DNA from: CAZLMW01 sp964560875
Lineage (GTDB): Bacteria; Myxococcota_A; UBA9042
DNA length: 64,000 nt
NCBI GenBank assembly: GCA_964560875.1
Contig: CAZLMW010000003.1
Coordinates: 45,068 to 109,067 of the forward strand
Reading direction: 5' to 3'
This document shows positions 44,170 through 55,400 of this stretch, one piece after another. Within the stretch, counting starts at the first letter, position 1. Each line of letters begins with the position of its first letter. The notes below the pieces were generated by a model, which searched no databases, was not told the DNA's origin, and saw only the letters and a list, made by a program, of their open reading frames with translations. A program made the translations under genes and the position numbers.

Positions 44170-46226
44170 ACCGCGTGAGCCTGTTGCGGCTGTTGCTTGT
44201 GCTCGGAGCGATCGGCCTCGCTGGGTGCGGCGACGTGGACTTCAAGGTCGCAGAGAAGACCTTTGCGTGCAGCGAACCGGGCGTGTGCGTCGACATCTCC
44301 GGCGACGTGGACGAAACGTCAGACGTGTCCGCTGCGGGTGACGGCAGTGAGCTCGACGACGCCAACCAGCTCGCTGACGGGGCGACGACCGAAGAAGACG
44401 GCACGCTCGACATCCTGGGGCCACTCGACGCCAAAGAAAGCGACGCCAACGAACTCGACGCAAACGAGCTCGACGCAAAAGAAACCGACGCCAAGGAAAC
44501 CGACGCCAAAGAACTCGACGCCAAAGAACTCGACGCCAAAGAACTCGACGCTGAAAAAACCGACGCCAAAGAAGACGTCGATACGTCCGATGCGGGCGTC
44601 CAAGACGCTGGTCCAGGCGACGCGGGCGATGTCTCGAGCAGCGACGGCGGGCCCGGCCCCGAGTGCACCACGGCCAAGCAATGCGACGACAAGCTGGTCT
44701 GCACCACCGACTCGTGCGCGGCCGGAAAGTGCACGCATAAACACAACAAGGCGCCTTGCGACGACGGCAACAAGTGCACGACGGGCGACACCTGCAAGGA
44801 CGGCAAGTGTGCGGCTGGCGAGATCAAGTCGTGCGACGACGCCAACAAGTGCACGTACGACAAGTGCCTGCTCGGCAGCGCCCTGTGCATCCACACGCCG
44901 ATCCCCGGCTGCGGCAACAACTGCACGACGACCAAGCACTGCGGCGTGAGCACCGACCCCTGCAAGAAGCCCTGGTGCGACGCCAAGAAGGGCAAGTGCG
45001 CGCTGCAACCCATCAGCGGCTCATGCAACGACGGCAACCAGTGCACCGTGTCGGATACCTGCCAAGAAGGCGTCTGCAAGGGCAAAGCCCGGGTCTGCAA
45101 CGACGGCAAACACTGCACGACCGACACGTGTTCGGCGCTCATCGGCTGCCAGTTCAAGCCAAACGGCCTCGCCTGCGACGACAACAACAAGTGCACCCAT
45201 GGCGACAAGTGCATCGGCGTCATCTGCAAAGGCACCTACAAGGCCTGCAACGACAAGAATCCCTGCACCAATGACACGTGTTCGGCGTCCAAGGGCTGCG
45301 TCTTCAGCCACAACACCTACAGCTGCAGCGACGGCAACGTCTGCACCGTGACGGACAAGTGCAGCGGCGGAACGTGCAAGGGCTCGCCCAAGGTCTGCAA
45401 GGATAGCAACCCCTGTACCTACGACAGCTGCCACAGCAAATACGGCTGCAGTTTCACTAAACTACCCAACAACACCGGCTGCGACGACGGCAACAAGTGC
45501 ACCAAACCCGACGTCTGTTACAGCGGCAAATGTTCGGGCAAGTACCTGCCGTGCAACGACGGCAACCCCTGCACCAAGGACACCTGCTCGCCCAAGACCG
45601 GTTGCTCCCACACGGCGACAAGCGGCAGCTGCAGCGACGGCAACGCGTGCACCTCGTCGGACACCTGCAACAACGGCAAGTGCTACGGCGCGCCCAAGAG
45701 CTGCAATGACAAAAACGCCTGCACCAAGGACACCTGCAACCCGAAAAACGGCAGCTGCGGCCACGCGTGGATATCCGACGGCCATTGGTGCGCGTCATCG
45801 AGCACCTGCATCAGCGGCAAGTGCGTGTCGTGCGCGGCCACGTGCAAGGGTCGGTGCGGCAACATCTTGGGGTGCAAGTGCGGCGGCTGCGCGACCGGCT
45901 ACAAGTGCCAGGGCAGTTATTGCAAGAAGGACTGCGCCGCAGTCTGCAAGGGCAAATGCGGGTCCTACAGCGGGTGCAATTGCCCCGGCTGCGCGTCGGG
46001 CTACGTGTGCAAATCCTCGGTCTGCGTCAAGAGCTGCGAGCCCGCCAAACACAAGCGCAAGTGCCAGAGCAACCAGGTCATCGGCTGGTACAACGCCTGC
46101 GGACAGTTCACCGGCGTCGCGACGACCTGCGGCAAATGCATGATCTGCGCGAACGGCATTCAGGGGCCTTCCTGTAAGCAGATCTTCAGCAACGACGGCG
46201 AGTGCGGCAAGCCGGGCGGCGCTTGA
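44154..46226 (+). CDS. Cys-repeat lipoprotein with DAKEx pentapeptide linker
   Basis: A 690-residue surface lipoprotein. Lipobox LGAIGLAGC is followed by an acidic linker in which DAKEL/DAKET pentapeptides repeat about ten times (DNA 15-bp repeats, about 44431-44575). Seven or so Cys units follow (CDDGNKCTTGDTCKDGKC; CNDGNPCTKDTCSPKTGC), then two shorter CKGKCG...CNCPGCASGY modules and a C-terminal Cys-rich region (CKQIFSNDGEC). It is the same architecture as the lipoproteins at 19-24 kb and 49-58 kb. The ATG at 44154 overlaps the upstream gene; its stop overlaps the next start (TGATG). Confidence 0.85.
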   Translation: MELALNRVSLLRLLLVLGAIGLAGCGDVDFKVAEKTFACSEPGVCVDISGDVDETSDVSAAGDGSELDDANQLADGATTEEDGTLDILGPLDAKESDANELDANELDAKETDAKETDAKELDAKELDAKELDAEKTDAKEDVDTSDAGVQDAGPGDAGDVSSSDGGPGPECTTAKQCDDKLVCTTDSCAAGKCTHKHNKAPCDDGNKCTTGDTCKDGKCAAGEIKSCDDANKCTYDKCLLGSALCIHTPIPGCGNNCTTTKHCGVSTDPCKKPWCDAKKGKCALQPISGSCNDGNQCTVSDTCQEGVCKGKARVCNDGKHCTTDTCSALIGCQFKPNGLACDDNNKCTHGDKCIGVICKGTYKACNDKNPCTNDTCSASKGCVFSHNTYSCSDGNVCTVTDKCSGGTCKGSPKVCKDSNPCTYDSCHSKYGCSFTKLPNNTGCDDGNKCTKPDVCYSGKCSGKYLPCNDGNPCTKDTCSPKTGCSHTATSGSCSDGNACTSSDTCNNGKCYGAPKSCNDKNACTKDTCNPKNGSCGHAWISDGHWCASSSTCISGKCVSCAATCKGRCGNILGCKCGGCATGYKCQGSYCKKDCAAVCKGKCGSYSGCNCPGCASGYVCKSSVCVKSCEPAKHKRKCQSNQVIGWYNACGQFTGVATTCGKCMICANGIQGPSCKQIFSNDGECGKPGGA

Positions 46227-47926
46227 TGGGGCCCGGGCGGCCGATCGCGGTGATCGTCATCGTGTCGATCGCGGCGTTTGTGCCGATGCTCGTGGCGGGC
46301 CTGGCCAACGGCGATAACATCGTCTTCAACCTCGCGTGGGAACAAGCGTTTTCCAAGCAGCTCTTCGCGGGTGAGGGCTATCCGCGGTGGCTGTCCGATC
46401 TCAACTGCGGGGCCGGATCTGCGGTGTTCTACTTCTATGCGCCGCTGCCGTTTTACGTGCTCGCGGCCGTGCGCGGTGTTTTGCCGGGAGACGTCGCCGG
46501 GACCACGGTGCTCGGAGTTGGCCAATGGGTGCTGCTGCTGGCGTCCGGGCTCGCCCTCTTCGCGCTGGCGAAACGTCGCACATCGGCCTGGCCGGCTGCC
46601 ATTGCGGCGTGCCTGTACATGCTGCTGCCCTATCACTACGAATACGACCTGTGGCGGCGCCAGGCGATCGGGGAATTCGCGGCGTTCGCGGTGATGCCCA
46701 TCATCGTGCTGTTCGCCACATCCGAGTCGATGCACCGTCGCGCCATCGCCGGTCTTGCGGTGAGCTACGGCCTGCTCGTCTTCTGTCATCTGCCGACCGC
46801 GCTGCTCTTCTCCATCGCGCTCGGTGCGATCTTGCTGCTGCGGGCGTCGCGCCACCGATCCGTACATGTCCTGGTCGGCCAGGGGGCGGGCATCGGCCTC
46901 GGGTTGATGCTGGCCGCGATCTACCTGGTGCCGGCTTTGCTCACCCAGGAGTTCGTCTCGATCGAGCGGCTCTGGAACGCCTATCACACCTACGAAACGT
47001 GGCTGCTGTTCGACGGCAAGAGCGCCCCCAACGCGCTGTTCGAAGCCGGTCTCGCACGCAACCTCATCTCCTGTACGGCCGCCGTCGTGATGTGCGCCGT
47101 TGGGGCCAGCCGTGGATCGTGGCGTCGGGCCGTTGCCGAGCTGGCTCCCTGGTTGCTTGTGACCGCGATGGCCGTCGTGCTGACAACCGGCCTGTCGACG
47201 CCGATCTGGGCGGCGGCCAAGACGCTGCAGAAAGTGCAGTTCCCGTGGCGCTTTTTCGCGATCCTCGACCTCGCCGTCGCCATGTCATTCGCCGTCGCGC
47301 TGCACGCCCTGTTGCAAACGCGCGCCAAGCTCGCCATCGCCGGCTGCATCGGGGCCGCCATCGCGATCGCCATCGGCATGTCCGGCTATCGGCAGATGGG
47401 CGTGCGCCACGAATCCCGGCGCCACCCCAACGAAATCGCCACCCGGGATCGCGATGTCGCGGGCGGCTTTTGCTGCACCTACGAATACGTGCCGCGCGGC
47501 TTCAAGCACGACATCTTCGCGTACCGGCCAACGCTCGCGAAGCTGCCGCGTGTCCACGTCGAAAAAGGCGACGCAAAGGTCGAAATCGACACCTGGCAGC
47601 CGCGCCACATCCGCCTCGACGTCGACGCCCGCGAGCCTTCAGTCGTGCGGATCAAGCAGTTCTTCTACCCGAGCTGGCGAGCGCGCGTTGACGACGGGAC
47701 CAGCACGCCAAACGAGCTCAAAGTGGCGGCCACACCGGGCAGCGCGCTGCTGACTGTCGCCGTGCCAGCCGGGAAGAACAGCGTCGACGTCGTGCTGCAA
47801 CCGCTGCCCGAAGAGCGCTACGGCCTCGCCCTGAGCGGCGTGGGATTGCTGGGCGTATTGCTGCTGGTCGGCTGGCGAAGACGAAAGCCGGTCGCTTCGA
47901 CTACCAGGCGTCAGCGATCTTGTTGA
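46226..47926 (+). CDS. Multi-TM protein, PTPS-related / YfhO-like
   Basis: A 566-residue inner-membrane protein of about 11-12 TM helices with a C-terminal beta domain. The N-terminal part (AVIVIVSIAAFVPMLVAGLA; WLSDLNCGAGSAVFYFYAPL; CLYMLLPYHYEYDLWRRQAI) matches the 6-pyruvoyl-tetrahydropterin-synthase-related membrane family (PF10131). The end has VRIKQFFYPSWRARVDDG and PAGKNSVDVVLQP, as in YfhO-type glycolipid glycosyltransferase-like proteins. A glycan-transfer role is inferred only. TGATG overlaps the lipoprotein gene. It converges with DUF4234; the 3' ends overlap 26 bp. Confidence 0.8.
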   Translation: MGPGRPIAVIVIVSIAAFVPMLVAGLANGDNIVFNLAWEQAFSKQLFAGEGYPRWLSDLNCGAGSAVFYFYAPLPFYVLAAVRGVLPGDVAGTTVLGVGQWVLLLASGLALFALAKRRTSAWPAAIAACLYMLLPYHYEYDLWRRQAIGEFAAFAVMPIIVLFATSESMHRRAIAGLAVSYGLLVFCHLPTALLFSIALGAILLLRASRHRSVHVLVGQGAGIGLGLMLAAIYLVPALLTQEFVSIERLWNAYHTYETWLLFDGKSAPNALFEAGLARNLISCTAAVVMCAVGASRGSWRRAVAELAPWLLVTAMAVVLTTGLSTPIWAAAKTLQKVQFPWRFFAILDLAVAMSFAVALHALLQTRAKLAIAGCIGAAIAIAIGMSGYRQMGVRHESRRHPNEIATRDRDVAGGFCCTYEYVPRGFKHDIFAYRPTLAKLPRVHVEKGDAKVEIDTWQPRHIRLDVDAREPSVVRIKQFFYPSWRARVDDGTSTPNELKVAATPGSALLTVAVPAGKNSVDVVLQPLPEERYGLALSGVGLLGVLLLVGWRRRKPVASTTRRQRSC

Positions 47927-48275
47927 GCTCGTGCTGGTGGATGCAATCGGCCACGACGCCGACACCGAAGAGCGCCGCGACGAGCGACAGGACAGGCAAC
48001 CCCTCGGTCACCGGAAGTCCAAACAGCTCCTGGATCTCGTTGATCGCGCCGCCCATCTTGAATTGGTAGTACAGGTGGTACAGCCCGCAGGTCACGATCG
48101 AGAGCAGCAGCCACATGACGAAGCTGAATTCGTTACGACCCAGCATCTGGTTGCAGCTCTGTTGCTGCCGGTAGTTCCAATACAGGTTGAACAGCCCGGC
48201 GGTGACGATGGTGAGCACCAGGAAGAGCGCGATGTTGTTGCGATGGTGCGCGCCGGTGCTCGATGGCCTGCTCAT
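47901..48275 (-). CDS. DUF4234 membrane protein
   Basis: A 124-residue membrane protein with the DUF4234 pattern NIALFLVLTIVTAGLFNLYW / NYRQQ, then SFVMWLLLSIVTCGLYHLYY and QFKMGGAINEIQE. Three or four TM helices, function unknown. Its ATG at 48275 overlaps the pyrC stop (ATGA), so it is translationally coupled to dihydroorotase. A second DUF4234-like segment occurs in the gene at 59251. Confidence 0.88.
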   Translation of the reverse strand: MSRPSSTGAHHRNNIALFLVLTIVTAGLFNLYWNYRQQQSCNQMLGRNEFSFVMWLLLSIVTCGLYHLYYQFKMGGAINEIQELFGLPVTEGLPVLSLVAALFGVGVVADCIHQHELNKIADAW

Positions 48276-49330
48276 TTTGCTTCGTCCACCAGCTGCCACG
48301 CGACGGTTTTGCCGGCGCGGAAGGGAGCGACCACGGTCTCGCCAAACGACAATGTCGCGGGCACGGCCTGTTGCTTTCGCACGAGCGTGACGGTGCCGGG
48401 ATTGCGCGGCAAGCCATAAAAATCAGGCCCGTTGTGGGACGCGAAGGCCTCGAGGCGGTCGAGGCGGCCGATGGCGTCAAAAGCTTCAGCGTAAAGCTCA
48501 AGCGCGGCGTGGGCGGTGAACGAGCCGGCGCAACCACAGGCCGATTCCTTGGCGGCGATAGCATGAGGCGCCGAGTCCGTCCCGAGGAAAAAGCGCGGGT
48601 TGTCCGAAGTTGCGGCGGCCAGCAGGGCGATTCGGTCCTCTTCGCGTTTGAGGATGGGCAGGCAATACAGGTGCGGTCGGATGCCGCCGGCGAGCATCGC
48701 GTTGCGGTTGTTCAGCAGGTGATGGGCCGTAATCGTGGCGGCGAGGTTGTCCGACCCCTCGGCGACAAAGCGCGCCGCGTGGGCCGTGGTGATGTGTTCG
48801 AGCACGATTTTCAGCCCGGAATGTCGCTCGACGAGGTCGACCAGGATCGCGTCCACGAAGGCTTTTTCGCGCTCGAAGATGTCGACATGATCGGCGGTGA
48901 CTTCGCCGTGAATGAGCAACGGCATCCCCACGGCCGCCATGGCTTCGAGCACGGGGTCGAGCCCGCGCAGGTCCGTGACACCGGCGTCCGAGTTGGTGGT
49001 CGCGCCCGCCGGATAGAGCTTGCACGCGACGACAAAACCCGACTCCGCGGCGCGCTCGATCTCGGCCGGCGTGGTGTTGTCGGTGAGGTACAGGGTCATC
49101 AACGGCGTGAACGACCGCCCGACCGGCACGTTTTCGAGGATGCGGCCGCGGTATTCGGCTGCCATGGCGGTGTTGACCACAGGCGGCTTCAGATTGGGCA
49201 TCGCGATGGCGCGTCGAAACTGCCGCGCGGTGTGGGCCACGGTGTCGGCGAGCGCGGCACCGTCACGCAGGTGCAGGTGCCAGTCGTCGGGGGCGGTCAG
49301 CGTCAGTCGTTCGGGCCGGGATCGCGTCAT
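48272..49330 (-). CDS. pyrC: Dihydroorotase (type II, homodimeric)
   Basis: PyrC closes carbamoyl aspartate to dihydroorotate in pyrimidine synthesis. The zinc ligands are visible: HLHLRDG (His18, His20), the carboxylated-lysine segment VACKLYPAGATT (Lys104), LLIHGEV, VLEHITT and the catalytic Asp in FFLGTDSAPH. The 352-residue length equals the E. coli enzyme (348). The ATG at 49330 begins with TRSRPERLTLTAPDDWHLHL; the upstream reading to 49432 is not conserved-looking. The stop overlaps the DUF4234 start. Confidence 0.95.
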   Translation of the reverse strand: MTRSRPERLTLTAPDDWHLHLRDGAALADTVAHTARQFRRAIAMPNLKPPVVNTAMAAEYRGRILENVPVGRSFTPLMTLYLTDNTTPAEIERAAESGFVVACKLYPAGATTNSDAGVTDLRGLDPVLEAMAAVGMPLLIHGEVTADHVDIFEREKAFVDAILVDLVERHSGLKIVLEHITTAHAARFVAEGSDNLAATITAHHLLNNRNAMLAGGIRPHLYCLPILKREEDRIALLAAATSDNPRFFLGTDSAPHAIAAKESACGCAGSFTAHAALELYAEAFDAIGRLDRLEAFASHNGPDFYGLPRNPGTVTLVRKQQAVPATLSFGETVVAPFRAGKTVAWQLVDEAK

Positions 49331-49488
49331 GGGCACCACGTTACACCGCTTCTGGAGGATCCGCAGGCGATTGAGGGCCTGAAACGGAGGCGATGACAAA
49401 TCGCAACCAACGCTATCTGTCTGTGGCAACACGCTGCAAAGTTGGGCGCGAATCTGACATGCTGCGGCGTCGATTCATCGGAGCTTGG

Positions 49489-52400
49489 ATGGCCTCCCGT
49501 CGCGCCTTGTGGTCACGCCCACCGACCGTTTTTGCGGTCGACTTGTTGTGCTTGATTGCCGTGTGCTTGATGGCCGCGGCGTGCAGCGACGAAGCGAAGA
49601 CGGGCGACGACAAGGACGCGAACGCCGTGGCCGAGGATGTTTCGGACACCGCCGGCGCCGTGGATGACAGCGGCCCAATCGACGTGGGCCCCGAAGATGT
49701 TGAGCTCGACTGTCCCGGCGGCCCCGGGTGCCCGTGCAAGACCGCGGCCGAGTGCGACACGCCCAAGTGCATCGACTCCCCCGACGGACGGGTCTGCGCC
49801 CAAAAATGCGTCGACAGCTGCCCCAAGGGCTTCCTGTGCGTCGCGGGCGTCGGCGATTCGCTGAGCTACTGCCTGCCCGAACACGGCCTGATTTGCCGCC
49901 CGTGCGACGCCAGCGCCGACTGCCAACAGGCCGGCATGACCAAGACGTGGTGCGTCGATTACGAGGGAAATGGCGGCTTCTGCGGGGCCTTTTGTACGGG
50001 CACGGCCGACTGTCCCAAGGGCTTTGTGTGCCGCCAGGTCGATACGGTCGACAGCGGCAAGCGCAACCAGTGCGTCCGAGACGATATCGGCGGCGGGTTC
50101 GGCGAGTGTTCGTGCAGCCCGGCGGCCAGGGGCGGCAAGCTCGCGACGACCTGCTGGATTCCGCAAAAAGACGCCGCGGGCAAGGTCGTTGGCCGATGCA
50201 AGGGGCAGCGCTTCTGTGGCGCCGGCAAGGACGGCGGGCTCAGCGCGTGCGAGCAGCTCAAGGGCAGCCAGGAGCTGTGCATGGACACCCAGTGCGACGG
50301 CAAAAAGGACGGCACCAGCTGCGAGGACGGCAACAAGTGCACGACCAACGACGCGTGCAAAAAGGGCACCTGCGCGGGCGGCGACGACGTCTGCGAATGC
50401 AAACAGACCGCCGACTGCGTGGACAAGGACGGCGACCCCTGCACCGGCGTCCCGTTCTGCGACAAGTCCGGCAAGGTCAACGTCTGCAAGGTCAACCCGA
50501 GCACCGTCGTGACCTGCAGTCCCGCCGGAAACACCGCGTGTCGCAAGAATGCGTGCGATCCCAAGACCAAGAAGTGCGCGTTCCAGGTCGAGCCGGTGTC
50601 CACCACGTGCGACGACGGCAAGCCGTGCACCGAAGGCGACCACTGCGACGGCAAGGGCAAATGCGCGGCCGGTACCGACAAGTGCCAGTGCGCCGTCACC
50701 GCCGACTGCGCCAAGCTCGAGGACGGCAACGCCTGCAACGGGACGCTGTACTGCGACAAGACCAAGCTGCCGTACACCTGCAAGATCAACGCGTCATCGG
50801 TCATCAAGTGCGACGCGAAGGCCGACACCGCGTGCACCAAGAATGCGTGCGATGCCAAGACCGGCACGTGCAAAGTCGGCCCGGTCAACGACAAGAAGGC
50901 GTGCGACGACGGTGACAAGTGCACCAAGGGCGAGGCGTGCACCGCTGGCAAGTGCGTCGGCGGCACCGCGACATGCCCCTGTTCCGTCCACGCCGAGTGC
51001 GCGGATAAGGACGACGGCAACCTCTGCAACGGGGTGATGTACTGCCACAAGGCGTCGAGCACGTGCCGCGTCAACCCGGCGACCAGGGTCTACTGCCCGG
51101 CGGCCAAAGACACCGCTTGTCTGCAGAACAAGTGCGCGCCTTCGACCGGGCTGTGCGGCCTGACCATCGTCAACGACAAGCTCGTGTGCGTCGACGGCGA
51201 CCCCTGCACGAAGGGCGAATCGTGCGCCAACGGCGAATGCACCGGCGGTACGTCGCTGTGCGATTGCGAGAAAAACGCCGACTGCGCGGATAAGGGCGGC
51301 GGCGACAAGTGCCTCGGCGAGCTGTTCTGCGACAAGTCCTGGGCAAAGGGCGGCCAGAAAGCGCAGTGCAAACCCAACCCGGCCAAGAAGGTGCAGTGCA
51401 AGACGGTCGACGACACCGTCTGCGCGACCAATCGCTGCGATCCGAAGACGGGCAAGTGCGCGATGAAGGCCCGTAACGACGGCGCGAGCTGCGAGGTCGA
51501 CGGCGACCCATGCACCGTTGACGAAACCTGTGTGGCCGGCGTCTGCAAGGTCGGCAAGTCGGTGTGCGCCTGCAAGACCAAGGCCGACTGCGCCAAGTTC
51601 GATGACGGCCTCGCGTGCAACGGGACGCTGGTGTGCGACACCTCGCTCAAGACCCCGACCTGCGTGGTCGACAAGGCCAGCGCAGTGACCTGCAAAGGGC
51701 CAACGAGTCCGTGTACGACGCGGGTGTGCATGGAGCCCAAGGGGACGTGCCAGCTGACCGGTCGACCCGATGGCGCGCCGTGCGACGACGGCGACCCGTG
51801 CACGAAAGACGAGGGCTGCTTCAACAGCAAGTGCAGCAAGAGCACCAAGATCTGCGGGTGCACCAAGGACACGGACTGCGCGCAGTTCAACGACACGACC
51901 AACAAGTGCGCCGGCGCGATGAGCTGCAATACCAAGGTCGGCAAGTGCGTGCTTGGGCCGCCCGTGGTCTGCAACGACAAGAACGTCTGCACGACCGACG
52001 CCTGCGATCCCAAGAAGGGCTGCGTCTACACGCCCAAGCCGTGCGTCGCCGCCGACAAGTGCACCATCGCCGCGTGCCACACGACCCTCGGGTGTCAGAA
52101 GAAGACCAGGGTGTGCCCGGACGACAGCAACCCCTGTACGGAGGAGTCGTGCGACAAGGCCAAGGGCTGCGGGTCCAAGCCGATCACCGACGGCACCGGC
52201 TGCAAGACCAAGGCGGGCGGCGACGGGACGTGCCAGGCATCGGTGTGCAAGCCCAAGGCGCCACCGGTCATCAACGACGCCGACCGCGACGGGATGAAGG
52301 ACAGCCACGACGTCTGCCCGACCGTCTGGAACCCGAGCCAGGACCCGAAGGCGTGCGGCTCCTTCGACAAGAGCAAGTGGCTGGGCGGCGCGGCCATCAA

Positions 52401-55400
52401 GCTCGCGACCGCAGATGCCGGGGTCGGCAAAGCCAAGCAACGGCGCACCAACGAGGTCGTCGATATCCCGCTGGCCAACGGCATCGTCGATGAGTCGCTG
52501 CTCGGTCATTGGAAGCTCAACGCGACGTTGAAAACCCATCACGGCGGCGCGGCGGCCGGCACCGGGCAGATTGTCGGCACACCGGAGTTCAAGACCGGGC
52601 CGTTCCCAGCGATCAAGACCGCCTACGCCTTCGACGGCAAGACCGACGGTGCTGTGGTTGGCAAAGGACGCACCTGGCGGCTCGGCAGCCGCTACACGGT
52701 GTCGATCTGGGTCAAGGAGAAGGCGGCGGTTTCAGCGATCCAGCCGCGCTTTCTGCTCTCGAGCACCTCGGGTTTGAAGTGCAAGGGCAAGGGGGTCGCC
52801 GTCCAGATCACCAGCGACAAGGCGTATGGATTCTCGGGTCCCGGCGTGGCCGTTTTTGCGCCCCGCGACAAGGACGACAAGTGGCATCACATCGTGTTCA
52901 CGCGCGACGGCAGCACCTTTCGAGCGTTCAAAGACGGCGTCTTGCACCAGCAAACCGTCAAAGCCACCGCGACCGCCGAAGATTGCGGCAACGCGTTCTC
53001 GCTGGGCTTTCGCTACGCCGACGGCAAGATCGACACGGGCAGCTTCCTGCCCGCGCACGTGGCTGAATTCGCGGTGTTCAAACGCGCGCTCGGTCCCGAC
53101 GAGATCCGCGCCTACTTCACCAGCAAAGCCCCGTACGGCAGCACCTTCGCGCCCGGAGCTCGGCGGTCCTACTCGGACGTCCGCGTGGTCGAGTTCGGCA
53201 ACAAGACCCCGCACCTGGTTCACCAGGAGCTCATCGGGATCCGCAAACACGACACCCGGGACACGGTCGGCAAGCACCTCGTGATGCTGCTCGACGGCCA
53301 CATGACCGAGAGCGTGGCCAAGAAGTCGGGCGCCAAGCTCACGGGGGCGGTGAAGTACGCGACGGGTCGATTCGGAGCGCCGAAGGGAGCCGTAGAGTTC
53401 GACGGCAAGACCGCGATCGACACCAAGATCAAGCCGGTGCTCCGCGACAAAGACGGCTGGGCAATCGAGGCGTGGATCAATGTGCCAAAGCTGCCCGATT
53501 CGAAGGGCACGATCATCGGCGCGGAACCGGCGACGGGCGCGGTGATGGCGTTTCAGCTGCGGAGCGACGGCCGCATCAGCTTGGAATTGAAGACCAACAC
53601 CGGCAAGGGCAACAACCACGCGCCCAACCCACAAGCGCACAAGGTCACGGCCGGAAGGTGGCATCACGTCGCCGTCAACTACGACCCCGGCGGCAAGGTG
53701 CGGCTGTACGTCGACGGGCTTCTCACCGCGACACCCGGCAGCCAGACCACCGGTGACAGCAGCCCGACCCTGCCGCTGGCGATCGGAGCACTGCGCCGCA
53801 ACGTCGGGCCGACATCGCATCCCTTCGTCGGGCGCATCGACGAGCTGATCATCCACGCCAGGAGCCGCGCGCCCGGCTATTTCCGCCACCGCGCCCGCGG
53901 GCTTGCCAAGGTGCGTTTTCTCGCCTCGACCGCCGTCAAGAAGCACGCCGACGGCACGTTCCACCCGCTGGTCTACGAGCTGGTGTGGGGCAACCTGGGC
54001 TCTTCGAGCGTCGCGTCCACGCGGATCACCGCGCTCGACACCAAGACGACGTGCGACCACCTCGTCTCACACTGCCTCGGAACAGTGGCGTGGTGGCGCA
54101 TGGAGGACCTCGGCAACGGCATGGTCGTCGACGACGGCGCTTGGGGTCAGCACGGGGTCGCGAAACTGAGCACGGGCCCGGCCCCCGGTGTCGCCGGCGG
54201 CGGTTTGCAAGTCGGCAGCGGGTACGTCGAGGTGCCGCACGACGACCGGCAATACCTGCCGAAGTACACCGTCGAGGCGAGCGTGCGACCCGTTGTCGTC
54301 GCGGTTAATCGGGCGATCGTCAGCCGCGGGTCGATGAAGAACAACGAGCGCTGGGCCTACCACCTCGGGTTCGATGGGCTCAACAAGCTCGTCACCTGGA
54401 TGCACGCCAACGACTCCAAGCACCGCGTTCGGAGCCAGACGAGCTTCGCCAAGAACACGTGGGCGAGCGTCGCGGCTGGGTTTGATGGCAAGCAGACCTG
54501 GGTCGCATCCGGCGGTCAGAAGATCGCGACCGTCAGCGGACTTGCGGGGCCGTACAAGCCGACCTCGACGCTCGTATTGGGTTCGTCGCGCAACGATGCG
54601 GGCAAGGTCACAGCAGCTCACAAGGGCGTACTCGACGAAATTCGCCTGAGCAACCGCGCGCTGCAGCCCGACGAGATGCTGCATTTTCCGGCGTTCTCGC
54701 ACGGTCTTGTCGCCAGGGATCCGACGTCCTGCGACGACGGCAACGTCTGCACGGTCGACGCGTTCAACGCCAAGGGTGTGTGCGCGAAGATCCCGGTCGC
54801 CGATGGGACCACGTGCCCCACCGGCAGCTGCGACGCGGGGGTCTGCAAGGCGCCGTGCACGCTGTATGACAAGGCGTTTAGCGACTCGAAGGGTAAGCAG
54901 TCATCGTTTGAAGCCGTGGTCCCGCTCGCCAACGATCTCGTGGCGTACTGCGGCGCGAGGCTCGTGAGCGGGTTCAGCTGGGCGGCCCGCGTCGGCGTGG
55001 TCAACAAGTCCGGCAACGTATCGTGGGAGAAGAGTTACGGCTCGACCGACCACCGCTGCAACACGGCGCGAGCGACCAAGGACGGCAATGTCATCGCGAC
55101 GGGTTCCATCAAACCCCCGGCCGTCAACCACACCGACGCGTGGCTGCTGAAGTTCGCGCCCAACGGCCAGACGCTGCTCGAGGCAAATGTCGGCGGCTCC
55201 AACGACGAGATCGGTTACGACGTCATGGAGTTTGGCGCGGGCTATGCCCTGGCCGGCCAGCGGAAGCTGGGCTCGAGCGGCACCAACGCGTTTGGGTGGA
55301 TCGCCAAGACCAACGGCAAGGGCGTCAAGGTCTGGGACGGATCCGTCAGCGTCGGCCACGTCTCGGTCATGGGGGCTTCCGTCTCGCAGGCGGCCAACGG